Source: Pantoea anthophila (lineage in GTDB: Bacteria; Pseudomonadota; Gammaproteobacteria; Enterobacterales; Enterobacteriaceae). From it: a DNA stretch of 64,000 nt. Below are positions 36,752 through 47,379 of this stretch, piece after piece. How positions within the stretch are numbered: the stretch's first letter is position 1; each line of letters starts with the position of its first letter. The position numbers and the translations under genes were made by a program. The notes below the pieces were generated by a model that had not been told where the DNA came from, searched no databases, and saw only the letters and a list, made by a program, of their open reading frames with translations. Where the stretch lies: NCBI RefSeq assembly GCF_006494375.1, contig NZ_VHIZ01000036.1, forward strand, positions 141,251 to 205,250. Reading direction: 5' to 3'.

Positions 36752-37498
36752 ATGGGCAAAATCGCACTCCTGTTTGCGATGATTTTACTGCCAGCCCTCA
36801 GCATGGCAATGACACCCGAACCCGTTCAGTCAGCGGCACCGGTCAGCAAAGAATTAAAGAAGCAGTTACTCGGCACGCCGGTCTACATCCAGATCTTCAA
36901 GGAAGAACGCACGCTCGAACTCTACGGCAAAATCGGTAACGAATATCGCCTGCTGGATACCTACCGCATCTGCAACTTTTCTGGCGGCCTCGGCCCGAAA
37001 CGCCGTGAAGGCGATTTCAAAAGCCCGGAAGGTTTTTACAACGTGAAGCTGAATCAGCTGAAGCCCGACAGCCGCTTTTATCGCGCCATCAACATCGGCT
37101 TCCCGAATCAGTACGATCGCAATCAGGGATACAGCGGTAACTACCTGATGATCCATGGCGACTGTAAGTCGATTGGCTGCTATGCCATGACCAACGCCTA
37201 TATGGATGAGATTTTTACCTATGTGAATGCCGCGCTGCGAAACGGCCAGCAGGATGTCAGCATCAGCATCTATCCGTTCCGCATGACCGACAGCAACATG
37301 CAGCGTCACCGCTACTCCACCTATGCCAGCTTCTGGCAGCAGCTGCAGCCGGGATACGCTTACTTTGCGAAGTATCACCAGCCGCCGATGGTCAATGTCG
37401 CCAGCGGGAAATATGTGATGAACAGCAGCCCGGCACCGGTTTTAGCCAGTCCCGAAGCCGCTTCCCGTTCATTCCTGGCGCTCTCCAAGGCAGAATAA
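36752..37498 (+). CDS. yafK: YafK/DpaA, YkuD-fold peptidoglycan amidase
   Basis: A 248-residue periplasmic protein: signal peptide about 1-19, then a YkuD (L,D-transpeptidase) fold with H135 and catalytic C143 in the [12 protein letters not shown] motif. In E. coli this protein (DpaA) detaches Braun lipoprotein from peptidoglycan. The second ATG, at 36752, is chosen because it opens the signal peptide and follows AAGG. Its last 30 bases overlap the end of the convergent yafJ. Confidence 0.9.
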   Translation: MGKIALLFAMILLPALSMAMTPEPVQSAAPVSKELKKQLLGTPVYIQIFKEERTLELYGKIGNEYRLLDTYRICNFSGGLGPKRREGDFKSPEGFYNVKLNQLKPDSRFYRAINIGFPNQYDRNQGYSGNYLMIHGDCKSIGCYAMTNAYMDEIFTYVNAALRNGQQDVSISIYPFRMTDSNMQRHRYSTYASFWQQLQPGYAYFAKYHQPPMVNVASGKYVMNSSPAPVLASPEAASRSFLALSKAE

Positions 37499-38236
37499 CG
37501 CCCATTCACCTGGCGCAATCCGCTGCCAGGTTTCATTGGCCGTCAGAGGCTGCGTTGCAATCACCGTCACCACGTCATGCGGCGTGGTGTGCTGCTGAAA
37601 ATCGACTTCCACATCCTGATCGAGCAGCTGCGCCCGGCCAAACGGGGCGCGTCGGGTGATCCAGAAAAGGTTGGTCGAGCAGAAGGCCATCAGATAACGT
37701 CCGTCTGACAGCAGCATGTTAAATACCCCCTTCTGCCGCAGCGCGGTGGCCAGCTCGCCAATGAAGCGGAACACCGCCGGCCAGTTGCCCGGCGTACGAG
37801 GATAGCGTGTCGCCAGCTGATGCAGGATCCAGCAGAACGCCTTCTCACTGTCCGTTTCCCCCACCGGCCGGAATGTGCCGGTCTCCAGCTGCTTATAGCC
37901 CTTCAGCTGCCCGTTGTGCGCGTAGGTCCAGTTGCGGCCCCACAGCTCGCGGGTGAACGGATGGGTATTCTCCAGCGACACCTGCCCGCGATTCGCCTGA
38001 CGGATGTGCGCCACCACCGAGTGCGACTTGATCGGGTATTCCTGCACCAGACGCGCAATCGGAGAGTTAAAGCTCGGCAGCGGATCTTTAAACGTACGGC
38101 AGCCTTTATCTTCGTAAAAGGTAATGCCCCAGCCATCTTTGTGAGGCCCGGTTCCCCCGCCCCGCTGAACCAGTCCGGTAAAGCTGAAACAGATATCCGT
38201 GGGAACATTGGCGCTCATCCCGAGCAATTCGCACAT
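37469..38236 (-). CDS. yafJ: Class II glutamine amidotransferase YafJ
   Basis: A 255-residue protein beginning [12 protein letters not shown]; Cys2 is the N-terminal nucleophile exposed once Met is removed. Ntn-fold features seen: [31 protein letters not shown] and the HNGQL loop. The physiological substrate of YafJ is not settled. Start chosen at 38236, where the Cys is second. Convergent overlap with yafK is 30 bases. Confidence 0.92.
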   Translation of the reverse strand: MCELLGMSANVPTDICFSFTGLVQRGGGTGPHKDGWGITFYEDKGCRTFKDPLPSFNSPIARLVQEYPIKSHSVVAHIRQANRGQVSLENTHPFTRELWGRNWTYAHNGQLKGYKQLETGTFRPVGETDSEKAFCWILHQLATRYPRTPGNWPAVFRFIGELATALRQKGVFNMLLSDGRYLMAFCSTNLFWITRRAPFGRAQLLDQDVEVDFQQHTTPHDVVTVIATQPLTANETWQRIAPGEWALFCLGERQE

Positions 38237-38287
38237 AGCCACCGCCTCTGATTAAGCGGCCCCCCGTCAGACAGGAGGCCAGCGCAG

Positions 38288-38866
38288 TTACTTCACCATC
38301 TCTTTTTCGACCAGCAGCATCAGGATGTGGATCACCTTGATGTGGATCTCCTGAATGCGATCGGCATAACCAAAGTGTGGCACCCGGATCTCAATATCGG
38401 CACTGCCTGCCATCTTACCGCCATCTTTGCCGGTCAGGGTGATCACTTTCATCCCCTGCGCACGGGCGGCTTCAACCGCTTTAATGATATTGGCAGAGTT
38501 GCCCGACGTTGAGAGGCCCAGCAGCACGTCGCCCGGACGTCCCACCGCTTCCACATAGCGTGAGAAGACGTAGTCATAGCCAAAGTCATTACTGACGCAG
38601 GAGAGATGGCTGACGTCAGAGATGGCAATCGCCGGATAGCCAGGACGATTTTCACGATAGCGGCCGGTCAGCTCTTCGGCGAAATGCATCGCATCACAAT
38701 GGGAGCCGCCGTTACCGCAGGAAAGCACCTTGCCACCCGCCTTGAAGCTGTCAGCCAGCAGCACCGCAGCACGTTGGATCGCATGAATATTGGCGTCATC
38801 GCTGAGGAATTTATTCAGCGTATCAGCAGCTTCATTAAGCTCAGAGCGGATGATGTCCTGGTACAT
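38288..38866 (-). CDS. gmhA: Sedoheptulose 7-phosphate isomerase
   Basis: A 192-residue SIS-fold enzyme (LpcA) making D-glycero-manno-heptose 7-phosphate, the first step of LPS inner-core heptose synthesis. The catalytic/metal region [20 protein letters not shown] is intact, and the length equals E. coli GmhA. It lies between yafJ and fadE, divergent from fadE, as in E. coli. Confidence 0.96.
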   Translation of the reverse strand: MYQDIIRSELNEAADTLNKFLSDDANIHAIQRAAVLLADSFKAGGKVLSCGNGGSHCDAMHFAEELTGRYRENRPGYPAIAISDVSHLSCVSNDFGYDYVFSRYVEAVGRPGDVLLGLSTSGNSANIIKAVEAARAQGMKVITLTGKDGGKMAGSADIEIRVPHFGYADRIQEIHIKVIHILMLLVEKEMVK

Positions 38867-39082
38867 AGGGATGTCCTTTATAAGAAGAGGTTAATCGCAG
38901 CAAGTTTAACGGAATGGCCGGTCAGCGCAAAGCTTCATGCCACGCCTGACCCGGCGGTAGCGGTGTGGATTCCGACACCGGTTGTCGAATAAAACGGCAA
39001 AAATCCGTTTTTGTGAGGCAGGTTGTAATTGCGATGTAAACAAATTGATAAATCCGCCCGGCTGCTCTAAACCTCTCTACAT

Positions 39083-39099
39083 AACAGGTCAGACCTCTT
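39083..39099. promoter_or_regulatory. FadR operator upstream of fadE
   Basis: AACAGGTCAGACCTCTT matches the FadR consensus AACTGGTCGGACCTGTT at 14 of 17 positions. It ends 22 bases before the fadE start, as expected for repression in the absence of long-chain acyl-CoA. Confidence 0.75.
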
Positions 39100-39121
39100 A
39101 CTACTTGCGGAGTGGTTCACT

Positions 39122-41572
39122 ATGATGGTTGTTTCGATACTTGCCACGGTGGCGCTGATTGGCGCCCTCTTCTATCACCGCCTGTCACTGCGGACCGCCA
39201 GCGCGATCCTGCTGCTGTGGACCGCCGCGATGGCGGTCGCGCATCTCTGGACGCCGTGGCTCCTGCTGCCGCTGGCGATCCTGCTGCTGCCGTTCAACCT
39301 GCCGTCGCTGCGTCGCAGACTCTTTTCACAGCCGATGTTACAGCGCTTCCAGCAGGTGATGCCGCCGATGTCCCGCACCGAGAAAGAAGCGATTGATGCG
39401 GGCACCACCTGGTGGGAAGGCGATCTGTTTCAGGGCAAGCCGGACTGGCAGAAGCTGCATAACTACCCGCAGCCACGCCTGACGCCGGAAGAGCAGGCTT
39501 TCCTTGACGGCCCGGTTGAAGAGGCGTGCCGCCTGGCGAACGATTTCCGGATTACCCATGAGATGGCTGACCTGCCGCCGGAACTCTGGGCCTACCTGAA
39601 AGAGCATCGTTTCTTCGCGATGATCATTAAAAAAGAGTATGGCGGACTGGCCTTCTCCGCCTATGCGCAGGCCTGCGTTCTGCAGAAACTGGCGGGCGTC
39701 TCCGGGATTCTGGCGATCACGGTGGGTGTACCCAATTCACTGGGTCCGGGCGAACTGCTGCAGCATTACGGTACCGAAGCGCAGAAAAATCACTATCTGC
39801 CGAGACTGGCGCGCGGTGAAGAGATCCCCTGCTTTGCGCTGACCAGTCCGGAAGCGGGGTCAGATGCCGGCGCGATCCCGGATACCGGTGTGGTCTGCAT
39901 GGGTGAGTGGCAGGGTGAGCAGGTGCTGGGCATGCGGCTGACCTGGAACAAGCGTTACATCACCCTGGCCCCGATCGCCACTGTGCTCGGCCTGGCCTTT
40001 AAACTGACCGACCCGGATCATCTGCTGGGCGATAACGCCAGCCCGGGCATCACCTGTGCCCTGATCCCGACCAGCACGCCGGGCGTGGAGATTGGTCATC
40101 GCCACTTTCCGCTCAACGTGCCGTTCCAGAACGGGCCGACGCGCGGCAAGGATATCTTTGTGCCGATTGACTTTATCATCGGTGGCCCGGAAATGGCCGG
40201 ACAGGGCTGGCGGATGCTGGTGGAGTGTCTGTCGGTGGGCCGTGGCATTACGCTGCCTTCCAACTCAACCGGCAGCCTGAAGAGTGTGGCGCTGGCAACC
40301 GGCGCTTACGCGCACATCCGTCGTCAGTTCCGGCTCTCTATCGGTAAGATGGAAGGGATTGAAGAGCCGCTGGCGCGTATTGCCGGTAACGCCTATGTGA
40401 TGGACGCCGCGGCCACGCTGATTACCGCCGGGATTATGCAGGGTGAAAAACCGGCGGTACTGTCAGCGATTGTGAAATATCACTGCACCCACCGCGGCCA
40501 GCGCGCCATTATTGACGCCATGGACATTGCCGGCGGCAAAGGCATTATGCTGGGTAACAGTAACTTCCTGGCACGCGCCTATCAGGGTGCGCCCATCGCC
40601 ATTACGGTGGAAGGCGCGAATATCCTGACCCGCAGCATGATTATCTTTGGTCAGGGGGCGATCCGCTGCCATCCGTATGTTCTGCAGGAGATGGCCGCCG
40701 CCGCCAGCAACGATGTTAATGCCTTCGATGATGCGCTGTTCAGTCACATCGGTCACGTCGGCAGCAGCACCGTGCGCAGCCTGTGGCTGGGATTCACCGC
40801 CGGACGCACCAGCGCCAGCCCGACCCGCGATGCCACCCGTCGCTACTATCAGCATCTGAACCGCATCAGTGCCAACCTGGCGTTGCTCTCAGATGTGTCG
40901 ATGGCGGTACTGGGCGGCAGTCTGAAACGGCGCGAGCGCATCTCGGCGCGCCTGGGCGATGTGCTGAGCCAGCTCTATCTTGCCTCAGCCACCCTGAAAC
41001 GCTATGACGATGAAGGCCGTAATGAAGCCGATCTGCCGCTGGTTCACTGGGGCGTGCAGGATGCCCTGCATCAGGCGGAGGTCGCGATGGACGATCTGCT
41101 GCGCAACTTCCCGAACCGGCTGGTCGCGGGTGCCTTACGCATGGCTATCTTTGCGGGCGGACATCACTGCCCTGCCCCGTCTGATCGTCTGGATCACCAG
41201 CTGGCAAAACTGCTGCAACAGCCGTCAGCGACCCGCAGCCGTCTGGGCCGGGGCATCTATCTGACGCCGGGCGAGAATAACCCCGCCGGTCAGATGGAAC
41301 AGGCGCTGCAGGAGGTGATGGCAGCCGAAGTGATTTATGACCGCCTGTGCAAACAGACAAAGCAGCATCTCTCCTTCACCCGTCTGGATGCGCTGGCGAA
41401 GCGTGCGCTGGAGCAGGGCTGGATCGATGCGAAGGAAGCAGAGGTGTTGCAGCGTGCTGAAGCCAGCCGTCTGCGCTCCATCAACGTGGATGAGTTTGAG
41501 GCAGATGCACTGGCGGTGCCGGTGGCGGAGAAAGCGCCTCAGCCTGCGTCGCGCACCAGCGAGGCGGCGTAG
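39122..41572 (+). CDS. fadE: Acyl-CoA dehydrogenase FadE
   Basis: An 816-residue FAD-dependent enzyme for the first step of fatty-acid beta-oxidation, close to the 814 residues of E. coli FadE. N-terminal hydrophobic segments (about 1-55) suggest inner-membrane association. The central acyl-CoA dehydrogenase core includes [20 protein letters not shown] and [18 protein letters not shown], and a long family-specific C-terminal domain follows. The start has CGGAG upstream; the second Met is also possible. Confidence 0.95.
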   Translation: MMVVSILATVALIGALFYHRLSLRTASAILLLWTAAMAVAHLWTPWLLLPLAILLLPFNLPSLRRRLFSQPMLQRFQQVMPPMSRTEKEAIDAGTTWWEGDLFQGKPDWQKLHNYPQPRLTPEEQAFLDGPVEEACRLANDFRITHEMADLPPELWAYLKEHRFFAMIIKKEYGGLAFSAYAQACVLQKLAGVSGILAITVGVPNSLGPGELLQHYGTEAQKNHYLPRLARGEEIPCFALTSPEAGSDAGAIPDTGVVCMGEWQGEQVLGMRLTWNKRYITLAPIATVLGLAFKLTDPDHLLGDNASPGITCALIPTSTPGVEIGHRHFPLNVPFQNGPTRGKDIFVPIDFIIGGPEMAGQGWRMLVECLSVGRGITLPSNSTGSLKSVALATGAYAHIRRQFRLSIGKMEGIEEPLARIAGNAYVMDAAATLITAGIMQGEKPAVLSAIVKYHCTHRGQRAIIDAMDIAGGKGIMLGNSNFLARAYQGAPIAITVEGANILTRSMIIFGQGAIRCHPYVLQEMAAAASNDVNAFDDALFSHIGHVGSSTVRSLWLGFTAGRTSASPTRDATRRYYQHLNRISANLALLSDVSMAVLGGSLKRRERISARLGDVLSQLYLASATLKRYDDEGRNEADLPLVHWGVQDALHQAEVAMDDLLRNFPNRLVAGALRMAIFAGGHHCPAPSDRLDHQLAKLLQQPSATRSRLGRGIYLTPGENNPAGQMEQALQEVMAAEVIYDRLCKQTKQHLSFTRLDALAKRALEQGWIDAKEAEVLQRAEASRLRSINVDEFEADALAVPVAEKAPQPASRTSEAA

Positions 41573-41640
41573 CGTTCAGGCCGGTGTGATGGCCGCACCG
41601 GGTTGCTGAACTTATGCTTCCTGAGCCAGCTCTGTTTCAG

Positions 41641-41668
41641 AGGCCGACATCATGTCGGCCTTTTTTAT
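41641..41668. terminator. Terminator shared by fadE and mtnK
   Basis: AGGCCGACAT / ATGTCGGCCT is a ten-base stem followed by T6 on the plus strand. The T run overlaps the mtnK stop codon (41665-41667). Confidence 0.85.
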
Positions 41669-42864
41669 CCCGCCTGGCGGATGCGGGCAATCAGCGCATC
41701 CACATCTTCCACGTGATCGGCAGCCAGAATCAGCGTACGTCCTAAATTAATCGCGTTACCAATGCAGTCTGTGCGCATCGCCGGATCGGCAATTAGCTTC
41801 ATATCCGCCACGTGGGACATCCCCACCGTGCGCCGAATCAGTTCGGTGCCGCAGTAACCGATGGTGTCCGCCCAGACCTTGCGCAGAAACGCCGCCGCAT
41901 AGCCGGGCCAGGACAACGCCTCATCGCGGGTTTTCTCTGCCGCCAGCGCCAGAAAGTGCGAAGCAAACGTCGACCAGAGACGATGGACATCACTCAGCCG
42001 CTGCTCGCGCGCATCGGCTGCCTCACGCGGAGCCAGCAGCCCCGGCAGCGCGCAGTAGTTAATCAGCAGGTTGCCAATCGCCGTTCCGACATCAAACCCA
42101 ATCGGGCCAAAGTAACCGAACTCCGCATCAATCGCCTTCAGGCTGCCGTCAGCCACGAAAATCGAGCCGCTATGAATATCGCCATGCAGCAGCGCTTCGG
42201 CATGCGCAAAAAAGCGATGCTTCAGCCCGCCGACGGCAATGCGCAGCGCATCGTCGTTGCGCAGGCTGGCCACCAGCGGCTCAAGCGCATCAGGGTAGCT
42301 GTTACGCTCATGATCGGTGTAGGGATCGTTAAAGAAGAGATCTTCAGTGATTTCACACATTTCCGGATTAATGAAACGCGCCACTTCCGCCTTTTTCTGA
42401 TGCGGATGCAGAACGAAATCGGAGGTATGAAACAGGGTCTGTGCCAGATAAACGCCTAACTGCGCTGCGGCTTCCGGGTAGTAAGCGCCCTTCACCAGCT
42501 CGCCGCGCCAGATACGGTGGCTGGAGAGATCCTCCATCACCATCACCGCCAGCTCCGCATCATAATGCGTCACCTGCACCGTATGCTGCGGACAATATTT
42601 ATAGTGCTCGACCAGGGTCTGCGCTTCCAGCCTCGCCCGATCCAGCGTCAGCGGCCAGGACTCCCCGACGCAACGCACATAGGGCAACGCCTGCTTGACC
42701 ACCACCCGGCTCCGGCCCTGATCGTCATAAACTTTGAACACCAGATTAAGGTTGCCATCACCAATCTCTTCAGCGCTGCAGAGCGCGGCAGGATCGTCCA
42801 CGCCGCCAAATTGCCGGGCATACTCAACAGCATCAGCAGCAGTAAAGGTACGGTATTGCGACAT
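41665..42864 (-). CDS. mtnK: 5-methylthioribose kinase
   Basis: A 399-residue protein-kinase-like small-molecule kinase that phosphorylates methylthioribose in methionine salvage. Motifs seen: [20 protein letters not shown] (ATP-site lysine), [11 protein letters not shown] (catalytic loop) and [16 protein letters not shown] (metal-binding). It is divergent from mtnA with a MetJ box between them. A GAGGAACAG site precedes the ATG. Confidence 0.95.
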   Translation of the reverse strand: MSQYRTFTAADAVEYARQFGGVDDPAALCSAEEIGDGNLNLVFKVYDDQGRSRVVVKQALPYVRCVGESWPLTLDRARLEAQTLVEHYKYCPQHTVQVTHYDAELAVMVMEDLSSHRIWRGELVKGAYYPEAAAQLGVYLAQTLFHTSDFVLHPHQKKAEVARFINPEMCEITEDLFFNDPYTDHERNSYPDALEPLVASLRNDDALRIAVGGLKHRFFAHAEALLHGDIHSGSIFVADGSLKAIDAEFGYFGPIGFDVGTAIGNLLINYCALPGLLAPREAADAREQRLSDVHRLWSTFASHFLALAAEKTRDEALSWPGYAAAFLRKVWADTIGYCGTELIRRTVGMSHVADMKLIADPAMRTDCIGNAINLGRTLILAADHVEDVDALIARIRQAG

Positions 42865-42917
42865 TGCCTGTTCCTCATCAATCGAAGGCGGGATAACCCA
42901 GGTGTAATAAGCCGTTC

Positions 42918-42933
42918 AGACGTCTATACATCC
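42918..42933. promoter_or_regulatory. MetJ operator between mtnK and mtnA
   Basis: AGACGTCT (a perfect met box) is followed directly by ATACATCC, giving the tandem eight-base arrangement MetJ dimers need. It can serve both divergent genes. Confidence 0.8.
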
Positions 42934-42987
42934 GTTCAGCATGTTGGCACAATACGCATCATTAACGCAACATGGATTTCACCCACA

Positions 42988-44010
42988 ATGCAGACACTCA
43001 AAACCACCAGCTTAGAGGTTCGTGACAATCAGCTCTGGATTCTGGATCAGCAGGCGCTGCCGCAGCAAAAGAACTGGCTGCCCGCACACAGCGTCACGCA
43101 GCTGATTGACCATATTCATGCGCTGCGGGTGCGCGGTGCGCCGCTGATTGGCCTCTCTGCCTCACTGCTGCTGGCGCTGCTGGCTGAACAGGGGCAGACC
43201 CGCGCTGAACTGGCACAGGCGCTGGAACATCTGCGCGCTGCCCGGCCAACCGCCGTTAATCTGATGAACAATCTTGACCGGATGAAAGTGGCGCTGGCCC
43301 AGCCGGCGTTTGTCACTGCGCTGACGGACGAAGCGTGGCGGCTGGTGCAGGAGGATAAACAGCTCTGTGATGCGATTGCTGAAGCCGGTTGCACGCGGAT
43401 CAAACCGGGCAGCCAGCTGCTCACCCACTGCAATACCGGCGGGCTGGCCACCGCGGGTGTGGGCACCGCGCTGGGCGTGATTGCCCGCGCGCATCAGCAG
43501 GGGTGGATCAAAAATGTCTGGGTGGATGAAACCCGACCGCTGTTGCAGGGCGGCCGGTTAACCGCGTGGGAGCTGGGCGAACTGGCGATTCCCTGTACCC
43601 TGATTACCGATTCCATGGCCGCCAGCCTGATGGCACGCGGCGAGGTGGATGCGGTCTGGGTCGGTGCCGACCGCATTGCCGCCAACGGTGACGTGGCCAA
43701 TAAAATCGGCACCTACAGTCTGGCGGTGCTGGCCCACTATCACCAGATTCCGTTCTACGTCGCGGCTCCCCATACCACTCTGGATCGTCACTGCCCGGAT
43801 GGCGCCGCCATCCCGATAGAGCAGCGCGCCGCCAGCGAAGTCACGGGCGTGGCGGGCAGTTTTGGCAGCGTGCAGTGGGCACCGGAAACGGCCAGGGTCT
43901 TCAATCCGGCCTTTGATGTGACGCCAGCCGCCCTGATCAGCGGCTGGATACTCGACACGGGGGTGGTCACGCCTGACCAGGTGCAGAGCGGCTTCTTCCA
44001 GCCGCAGTAA
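42988..44010 (+). CDS. mtnA: Methylthioribose-1-phosphate isomerase
   Basis: A 340-residue eIF2B-like isomerase converting methylthioribose 1-phosphate to methylthioribulose 1-phosphate. The signatures [31 protein letters not shown] and [20 protein letters not shown] hold the catalytic Cys and Asp. The ATG at 42988 ([17 protein letters not shown]) gives the usual length; the frame is open far upstream over mtnK but is not coding there. No strong ribosome site is visible. Confidence 0.94.
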   Translation: MQTLKTTSLEVRDNQLWILDQQALPQQKNWLPAHSVTQLIDHIHALRVRGAPLIGLSASLLLALLAEQGQTRAELAQALEHLRAARPTAVNLMNNLDRMKVALAQPAFVTALTDEAWRLVQEDKQLCDAIAEAGCTRIKPGSQLLTHCNTGGLATAGVGTALGVIARAHQQGWIKNVWVDETRPLLQGGRLTAWELGELAIPCTLITDSMAASLMARGEVDAVWVGADRIAANGDVANKIGTYSLAVLAHYHQIPFYVAAPHTTLDRHCPDGAAIPIEQRAASEVTGVAGSFGSVQWAPETARVFNPAFDVTPAALISGWILDTGVVTPDQVQSGFFQPQ

Positions 44011-44074
44011 GCGATATCAGGCGTTTGCGGCAGCGCAGAGGTTCACCGCAAACGTCTCTCCCGCCGTGGGCCAA

Positions 44075-44617
44075 TCAGGCCAGACGCGGATAGGCATCGG
44101 CGATCTTATCGCCGGTGAAGTGCGCCACCCAGCCTTCCTGGTTGTCGAAAATCCGGATCGCCGTGAAGTGCGGTGACGATCCCATATCAAACCAGTGGGG
44201 CGTGCCCGCAGGCACCGAGATCAGATCGTTCTTTTCGCAGAGGATCTGCAGGATCTCACCGTCAAGATGCAGACAGAACAGCCCGGCCCCCTCGACAAAG
44301 AAACGCACCTCATCTTCGCCGTGCGTATGCTCGGAAAGAAACTTCTCACGCAGCACCGTTTTCTGCGGATTGTCGGCGCGCATACTGATCACGTCCCAGC
44401 TCTGATAGCCCTTCTCAGCCACCAGCCGATCAATCGCATGCTGATAGGCCTTAATGACCGTTTCCGCATCCGGGTTCTCACCCAGATCGCGATCGGCTTC
44501 CCAGCGTTCAAAACGCACCCCTTTCGCGTTCAGGCGTTCCCGAATCGCCTCTGCTTCGGTACTGTGCCAGACCGGCTGGCTCGCTTCGCGGTCAGAAAAA
44601 ATCGTCAGTGCGCTCAT
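44075..44617 (-). CDS. mtnD: Acireductone dioxygenase
   Basis: A 180-residue cupin enzyme that cleaves acireductone with O2. With Fe it yields the 2-keto precursor of methionine plus formate; with Ni, an off-pathway product. The metal motif [11 protein letters not shown] holds two His and Glu, and a further His is in GTPHWFDMG. It is the last gene of mtnBCD, one base after the mtnC stop. Confidence 0.95.
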   Translation of the reverse strand: MSALTIFSDREASQPVWHSTEAEAIRERLNAKGVRFERWEADRDLGENPDAETVIKAYQHAIDRLVAEKGYQSWDVISMRADNPQKTVLREKFLSEHTHGEDEVRFFVEGAGLFCLHLDGEILQILCEKNDLISVPAGTPHWFDMGSSPHFTAIRIFDNQEGWVAHFTGDKIADAYPRLA

Positions 44618-44618
44618 G

Positions 44619-45302
44619 CTAAATCGACTCCGGGTTAATCTGGGAAAAATCCGTCACCTGACGATGACGGCTCTCGCTGTCCGCCTCGCCACGCAGTAAC
44701 TGTATCGTCTGCCAGCCCGCCTCCGCGGCGGCATCCAGCTCCTGACGAATATCAGAGAGGAACAGCAGCTGCTCCGCTGGCTGGCCGATCTCAGCGGCGA
44801 TCGCGCGATAGGCTGTCACCTCGCGTTTGGCGCCGACGTGCGTATCAAAGTAGCCGCTGAAGATGTCAGTAATATCACCTTCGTCGCTGTAGCCAAATAA
44901 CAATTTCTGCGCCGCAACCGAACCGGAGGAATATACATAGAGTTCAATGCCCTGCGCCTGCCAGCGGCGTAATGCAGGCAGCACATCGGGATAGAGATGG
45001 CCGGTAAAACTGCCGTTAAGATAGCCATCACGCCAGATCATGCCCTGCAGCGCTTTCAGCCCGGTGGATTTACGATCCTGATCCATAAAATCGGACAGGA
45101 TCGCGATGACCGCCGCCAGATCGGCCTGCGGCTGCCCCGCTTCTTCCCGCACCGACTGCAGCGCCGCCGCGACCTCTGGCTGATGCTGATGCTCTCGCAG
45201 AAAGTCCGCCAGATGCTGACGGGCATAGGGGAACAGGATGTTGTGCACAAAGCGAATATCGCTGGTGGTGCCTTCAATATCAGTAACAATGGCGCGGATC
45301 AT
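44619..45302 (-). CDS. mtnC: Enolase-phosphatase E1
   Basis: A 227-residue HAD-superfamily bifunctional enolase-phosphatase that turns 2,3-diketo-5-methylthiopentyl-1-phosphate into acireductone. The HAD nucleophile motif appears at the start ([16 protein letters not shown]) and motif II as [10 protein letters not shown]. It overlaps mtnB by four bases (ATGA). Confidence 0.95.
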   Translation of the reverse strand: MIRAIVTDIEGTTSDIRFVHNILFPYARQHLADFLREHQHQPEVAAALQSVREEAGQPQADLAAVIAILSDFMDQDRKSTGLKALQGMIWRDGYLNGSFTGHLYPDVLPALRRWQAQGIELYVYSSGSVAAQKLLFGYSDEGDITDIFSGYFDTHVGAKREVTAYRAIAAEIGQPAEQLLFLSDIRQELDAAAEAGWQTIQLLRGEADSESRHRQVTDFSQINPESI

Positions 45303-45913
45303 GCTTTCTCCAGCAGGCGACGTTGACGTTCACATTCAAATAAAAATTCCAGACCTTCCAGATGGCGGCGCGCTTCGCTGACATCCTCGCCCCAGCAGGT
45401 CAGGCCGTGGCCGCGCAGCAGGAAGCCGTAACGCAGCGGAAAGCGGGCGGCGTAATCTTCAATCTCTGACGCCAGCGCCACGATATCCTGACTGTTGTCG
45501 AACACGGGGATCGCCACTGTGTCCAGATGGGTATGCTGACCACTTAGCGATTTTTGCATCTCATAGCCGTGCAGCAGCAGCGCCGCACCCTGCTCCACCC
45601 GCGACAGCACCGTGGCATTGACCGTATGGGTGTGCAGCACGGCGCCCGCTTCAGGAAAGAGGCGATAGATCAGCGTGTGCAGACCGGTTTCGGCCGAGGG
45701 CTTACGGCCCGACAGCGACTGGCTGGTGGCGATGTCGACCTCGATAAAGTCATCACGCGTCAGCGTGCCCTTATCTTTGCCCGATTCGCTCAGCAGGCAG
45801 ACATGCCCGTCGCGGCGTACCGACATATTCCCGCCGGTGGCCGGAGCCCAGCCTTTCATGCCTATCCAGTGACAGGCGGCAACCAGCTGATCTAACGGAT
45901 GACTCTGCGACAT
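45299..45913 (-). CDS. mtnB: Methylthioribulose-1-phosphate dehydratase
   Basis: A 204-residue class II aldolase-fold zinc enzyme. The zinc ligands are visible in [11 protein letters not shown] and the later [10 protein letters not shown]. It is the first gene of mtnBCD. The start at 45913 ([18 protein letters not shown]) follows AAGGAA. A truncated ERIC-type repeat begins 32 bases upstream. Confidence 0.95.
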   Translation of the reverse strand: MSQSHPLDQLVAACHWIGMKGWAPATGGNMSVRRDGHVCLLSESGKDKGTLTRDDFIEVDIATSQSLSGRKPSAETGLHTLIYRLFPEAGAVLHTHTVNATVLSRVEQGAALLLHGYEMQKSLSGQHTHLDTVAIPVFDNSQDIVALASEIEDYAARFPLRYGFLLRGHGLTCWGEDVSEARRHLEGLEFLFECERQRRLLEKA

Positions 45914-45944
45914 AAAGGTTCCTTGCGGTGAAAGGTGATACCAC

Positions 45945-45993
45945 GTAAGCAGGCGCTGCCAGCGCCGCTGTTGCGCGAAGCATAAAGCAGTTA
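45945..45993. repeat. Partial ERIC-type repeat
   Basis: GTAAGCAGGCGCTGCCAGCG through GCATAAAGCAGTTA matches the right end of the neighbouring full element (46070-46118), with about nine differences in 49 bases by eye. It looks like a truncated second copy directly next to the full one. Confidence 0.7.
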
Positions 45994-45996
45994 AAG

Positions 45997-46118
45997 GCGA
46001 AATGATCCGTGTGTCAGCAAGGCGGCAAGCGCGCTTATCCCGGGGAGCTTACATGAGTAAGTGACCCGGGTAAGCAAGCGCTGCCAACGCCGGTGACGCG
46101 CGGAGCATAAAGCATTTA
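45997..46118. repeat. ERIC element
   Basis: The core AAGGCGGCAAGCGCGCTTAT, then GGGGAGCTTACATGAGTAAG, then TGACCCGGGTAAGCAAGCG and CTGCCAACGCC follows the enterobacterial repetitive intergenic consensus as I know it, including the central CTTAC-ATGA-GTAAG palindrome. Outer boundaries are approximate. It lies between mtnB and mtnE and ends exactly at the MetJ boxes. Confidence 0.8.
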
Positions 46119-46133
46119 GACGTCTAAGCGTCT
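46118..46133. promoter_or_regulatory. MetJ operator upstream of mtnE
   Basis: AGACGTCT followed directly by AAGCGTCT gives two tandem met boxes (8/8 and about 6/8). It lies 86 bases before mtnE and about 205 bases from mtnB, on the far side of the ERIC element from mtnB. Confidence 0.8.
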
Positions 46134-46218
46134 TGATTGCCAAATACTACCATCCTGTTTATAGTGGCACAAACCCCGGGTGACCCCGCTTCTCTCTTCG
46201 CGCTTAAGGCCTGACATT

Positions 46219-47379
46219 ATGACGCAGTACAACCTGATCCCCGAGAGCAAACTTCCGGCGCTCGGCACCACGATTTTCAGCCAGATGAGTGCGCTGGCGC
46301 AGCAGCATAACGCCATCAACCTCTCTCAGGGCTTCCCCGATTTCAGCGGCCCGGACTATCTGCAGCAGCGGCTGGCCTATCACGTCAGCCAGGGCGCGAA
46401 CCAGTACGCGCCGATGACCGGGGCGCTGCCGCTGCGTCAGGCGATCGCGGAGAAAACCGCGCGGCTTTATGACTATCAGCCTGATGTGGAAACGGAGATT
46501 ACGGTGACGGCGGGCGCAACTGAAGCGCTCTATGCGGCGATTACCGCGCTGGTGCGTCCGGGCGATGAGGTGATCTGCTTTGATCCCAGCTACGACAGCT
46601 ATGCCCCGGCGGTCACGCTCTCGGGCGGCGTCATGAAACGTATTGCGCTGCAGCCGCCCGCCTTCCGGCCAGACTGGCAGGCGTTTGCCGGGCTGCTGAG
46701 TGATAAAACCCGGCTGGTGATCCTGAACACCCCGCACAACCCGTCAGCCACCGTCTGGCAGCAGCAGGATTTTGCCGCGCTGTGGCAGGCGATTGCTGCG
46801 CGACCGGTCTACGTGCTGAGCGATGAAGTTTACGAGCATATCTGCTTCGATGAAGCGGGCCACGCCAGCGTGCTGGCCCATCCTGACCTGCGTCAGCGCG
46901 CCATCGCGGTGTCGTCGTTTGGCAAAACCTTTCACATGACCGGCTGGAAGGTGGGCTACTGCATTGCCCCGGCGGCGATCAGCGCTGAACTGCGTAAGGT
47001 GCATCAGTATCTGACCTTCTCGGTCAATACCCCGGCGCAGCTGGCGATTGCCGATATGCTGCGTGAGCATCCGGAACACTATCAGGCCCTGCCCGCCTTC
47101 TATCGCGACCGCCGCGATCGGCTGGCGAATGCACTGCGTCACAGCCGCTTCAGGGTTTTACCGTGCCAGGGCACCTACTTTTTGCTGGTGGATTACAGCG
47201 CGATCTCCGATCTGGATGATGTCAGTTTCTGCCAGTGGCTGACCCGCGAAGTGGGCGTCGCCGCGATTCCTCTGTCGGTGTTCTGCGCCGATCCCTTTCC
47301 TCATAAACTGATTCGCCTCTGTTTTGCTAAACAGCCGGCGACGTTAGATGCTGCCGCGGAGCGCTTATGTCAGCTTTAA
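46219..47379 (+). CDS. mtnE: Methionine aminotransferase (ketomethiobutyrate transaminase)
   Basis: A 386-residue class I PLP aminotransferase (YbdL-like) that completes methionine salvage by transaminating 2-keto-4-methylthiobutyrate. The PLP lysine is K236 (SSFGKTFHMTGWK), and NTPHNPSA and DEVYEH are intact. The ATG at 46219 follows TAAGG. It overlaps yafV by 13 bases. Confidence 0.92.
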   Translation: MTQYNLIPESKLPALGTTIFSQMSALAQQHNAINLSQGFPDFSGPDYLQQRLAYHVSQGANQYAPMTGALPLRQAIAEKTARLYDYQPDVETEITVTAGATEALYAAITALVRPGDEVICFDPSYDSYAPAVTLSGGVMKRIALQPPAFRPDWQAFAGLLSDKTRLVILNTPHNPSATVWQQQDFAALWQAIAARPVYVLSDEVYEHICFDEAGHASVLAHPDLRQRAIAVSSFGKTFHMTGWKVGYCIAPAAISAELRKVHQYLTFSVNTPAQLAIADMLREHPEHYQALPAFYRDRRDRLANALRHSRFRVLPCQGTYFLLVDYSAISDLDDVSFCQWLTREVGVAAIPLSVFCADPFPHKLIRLCFAKQPATLDAAAERLCQL

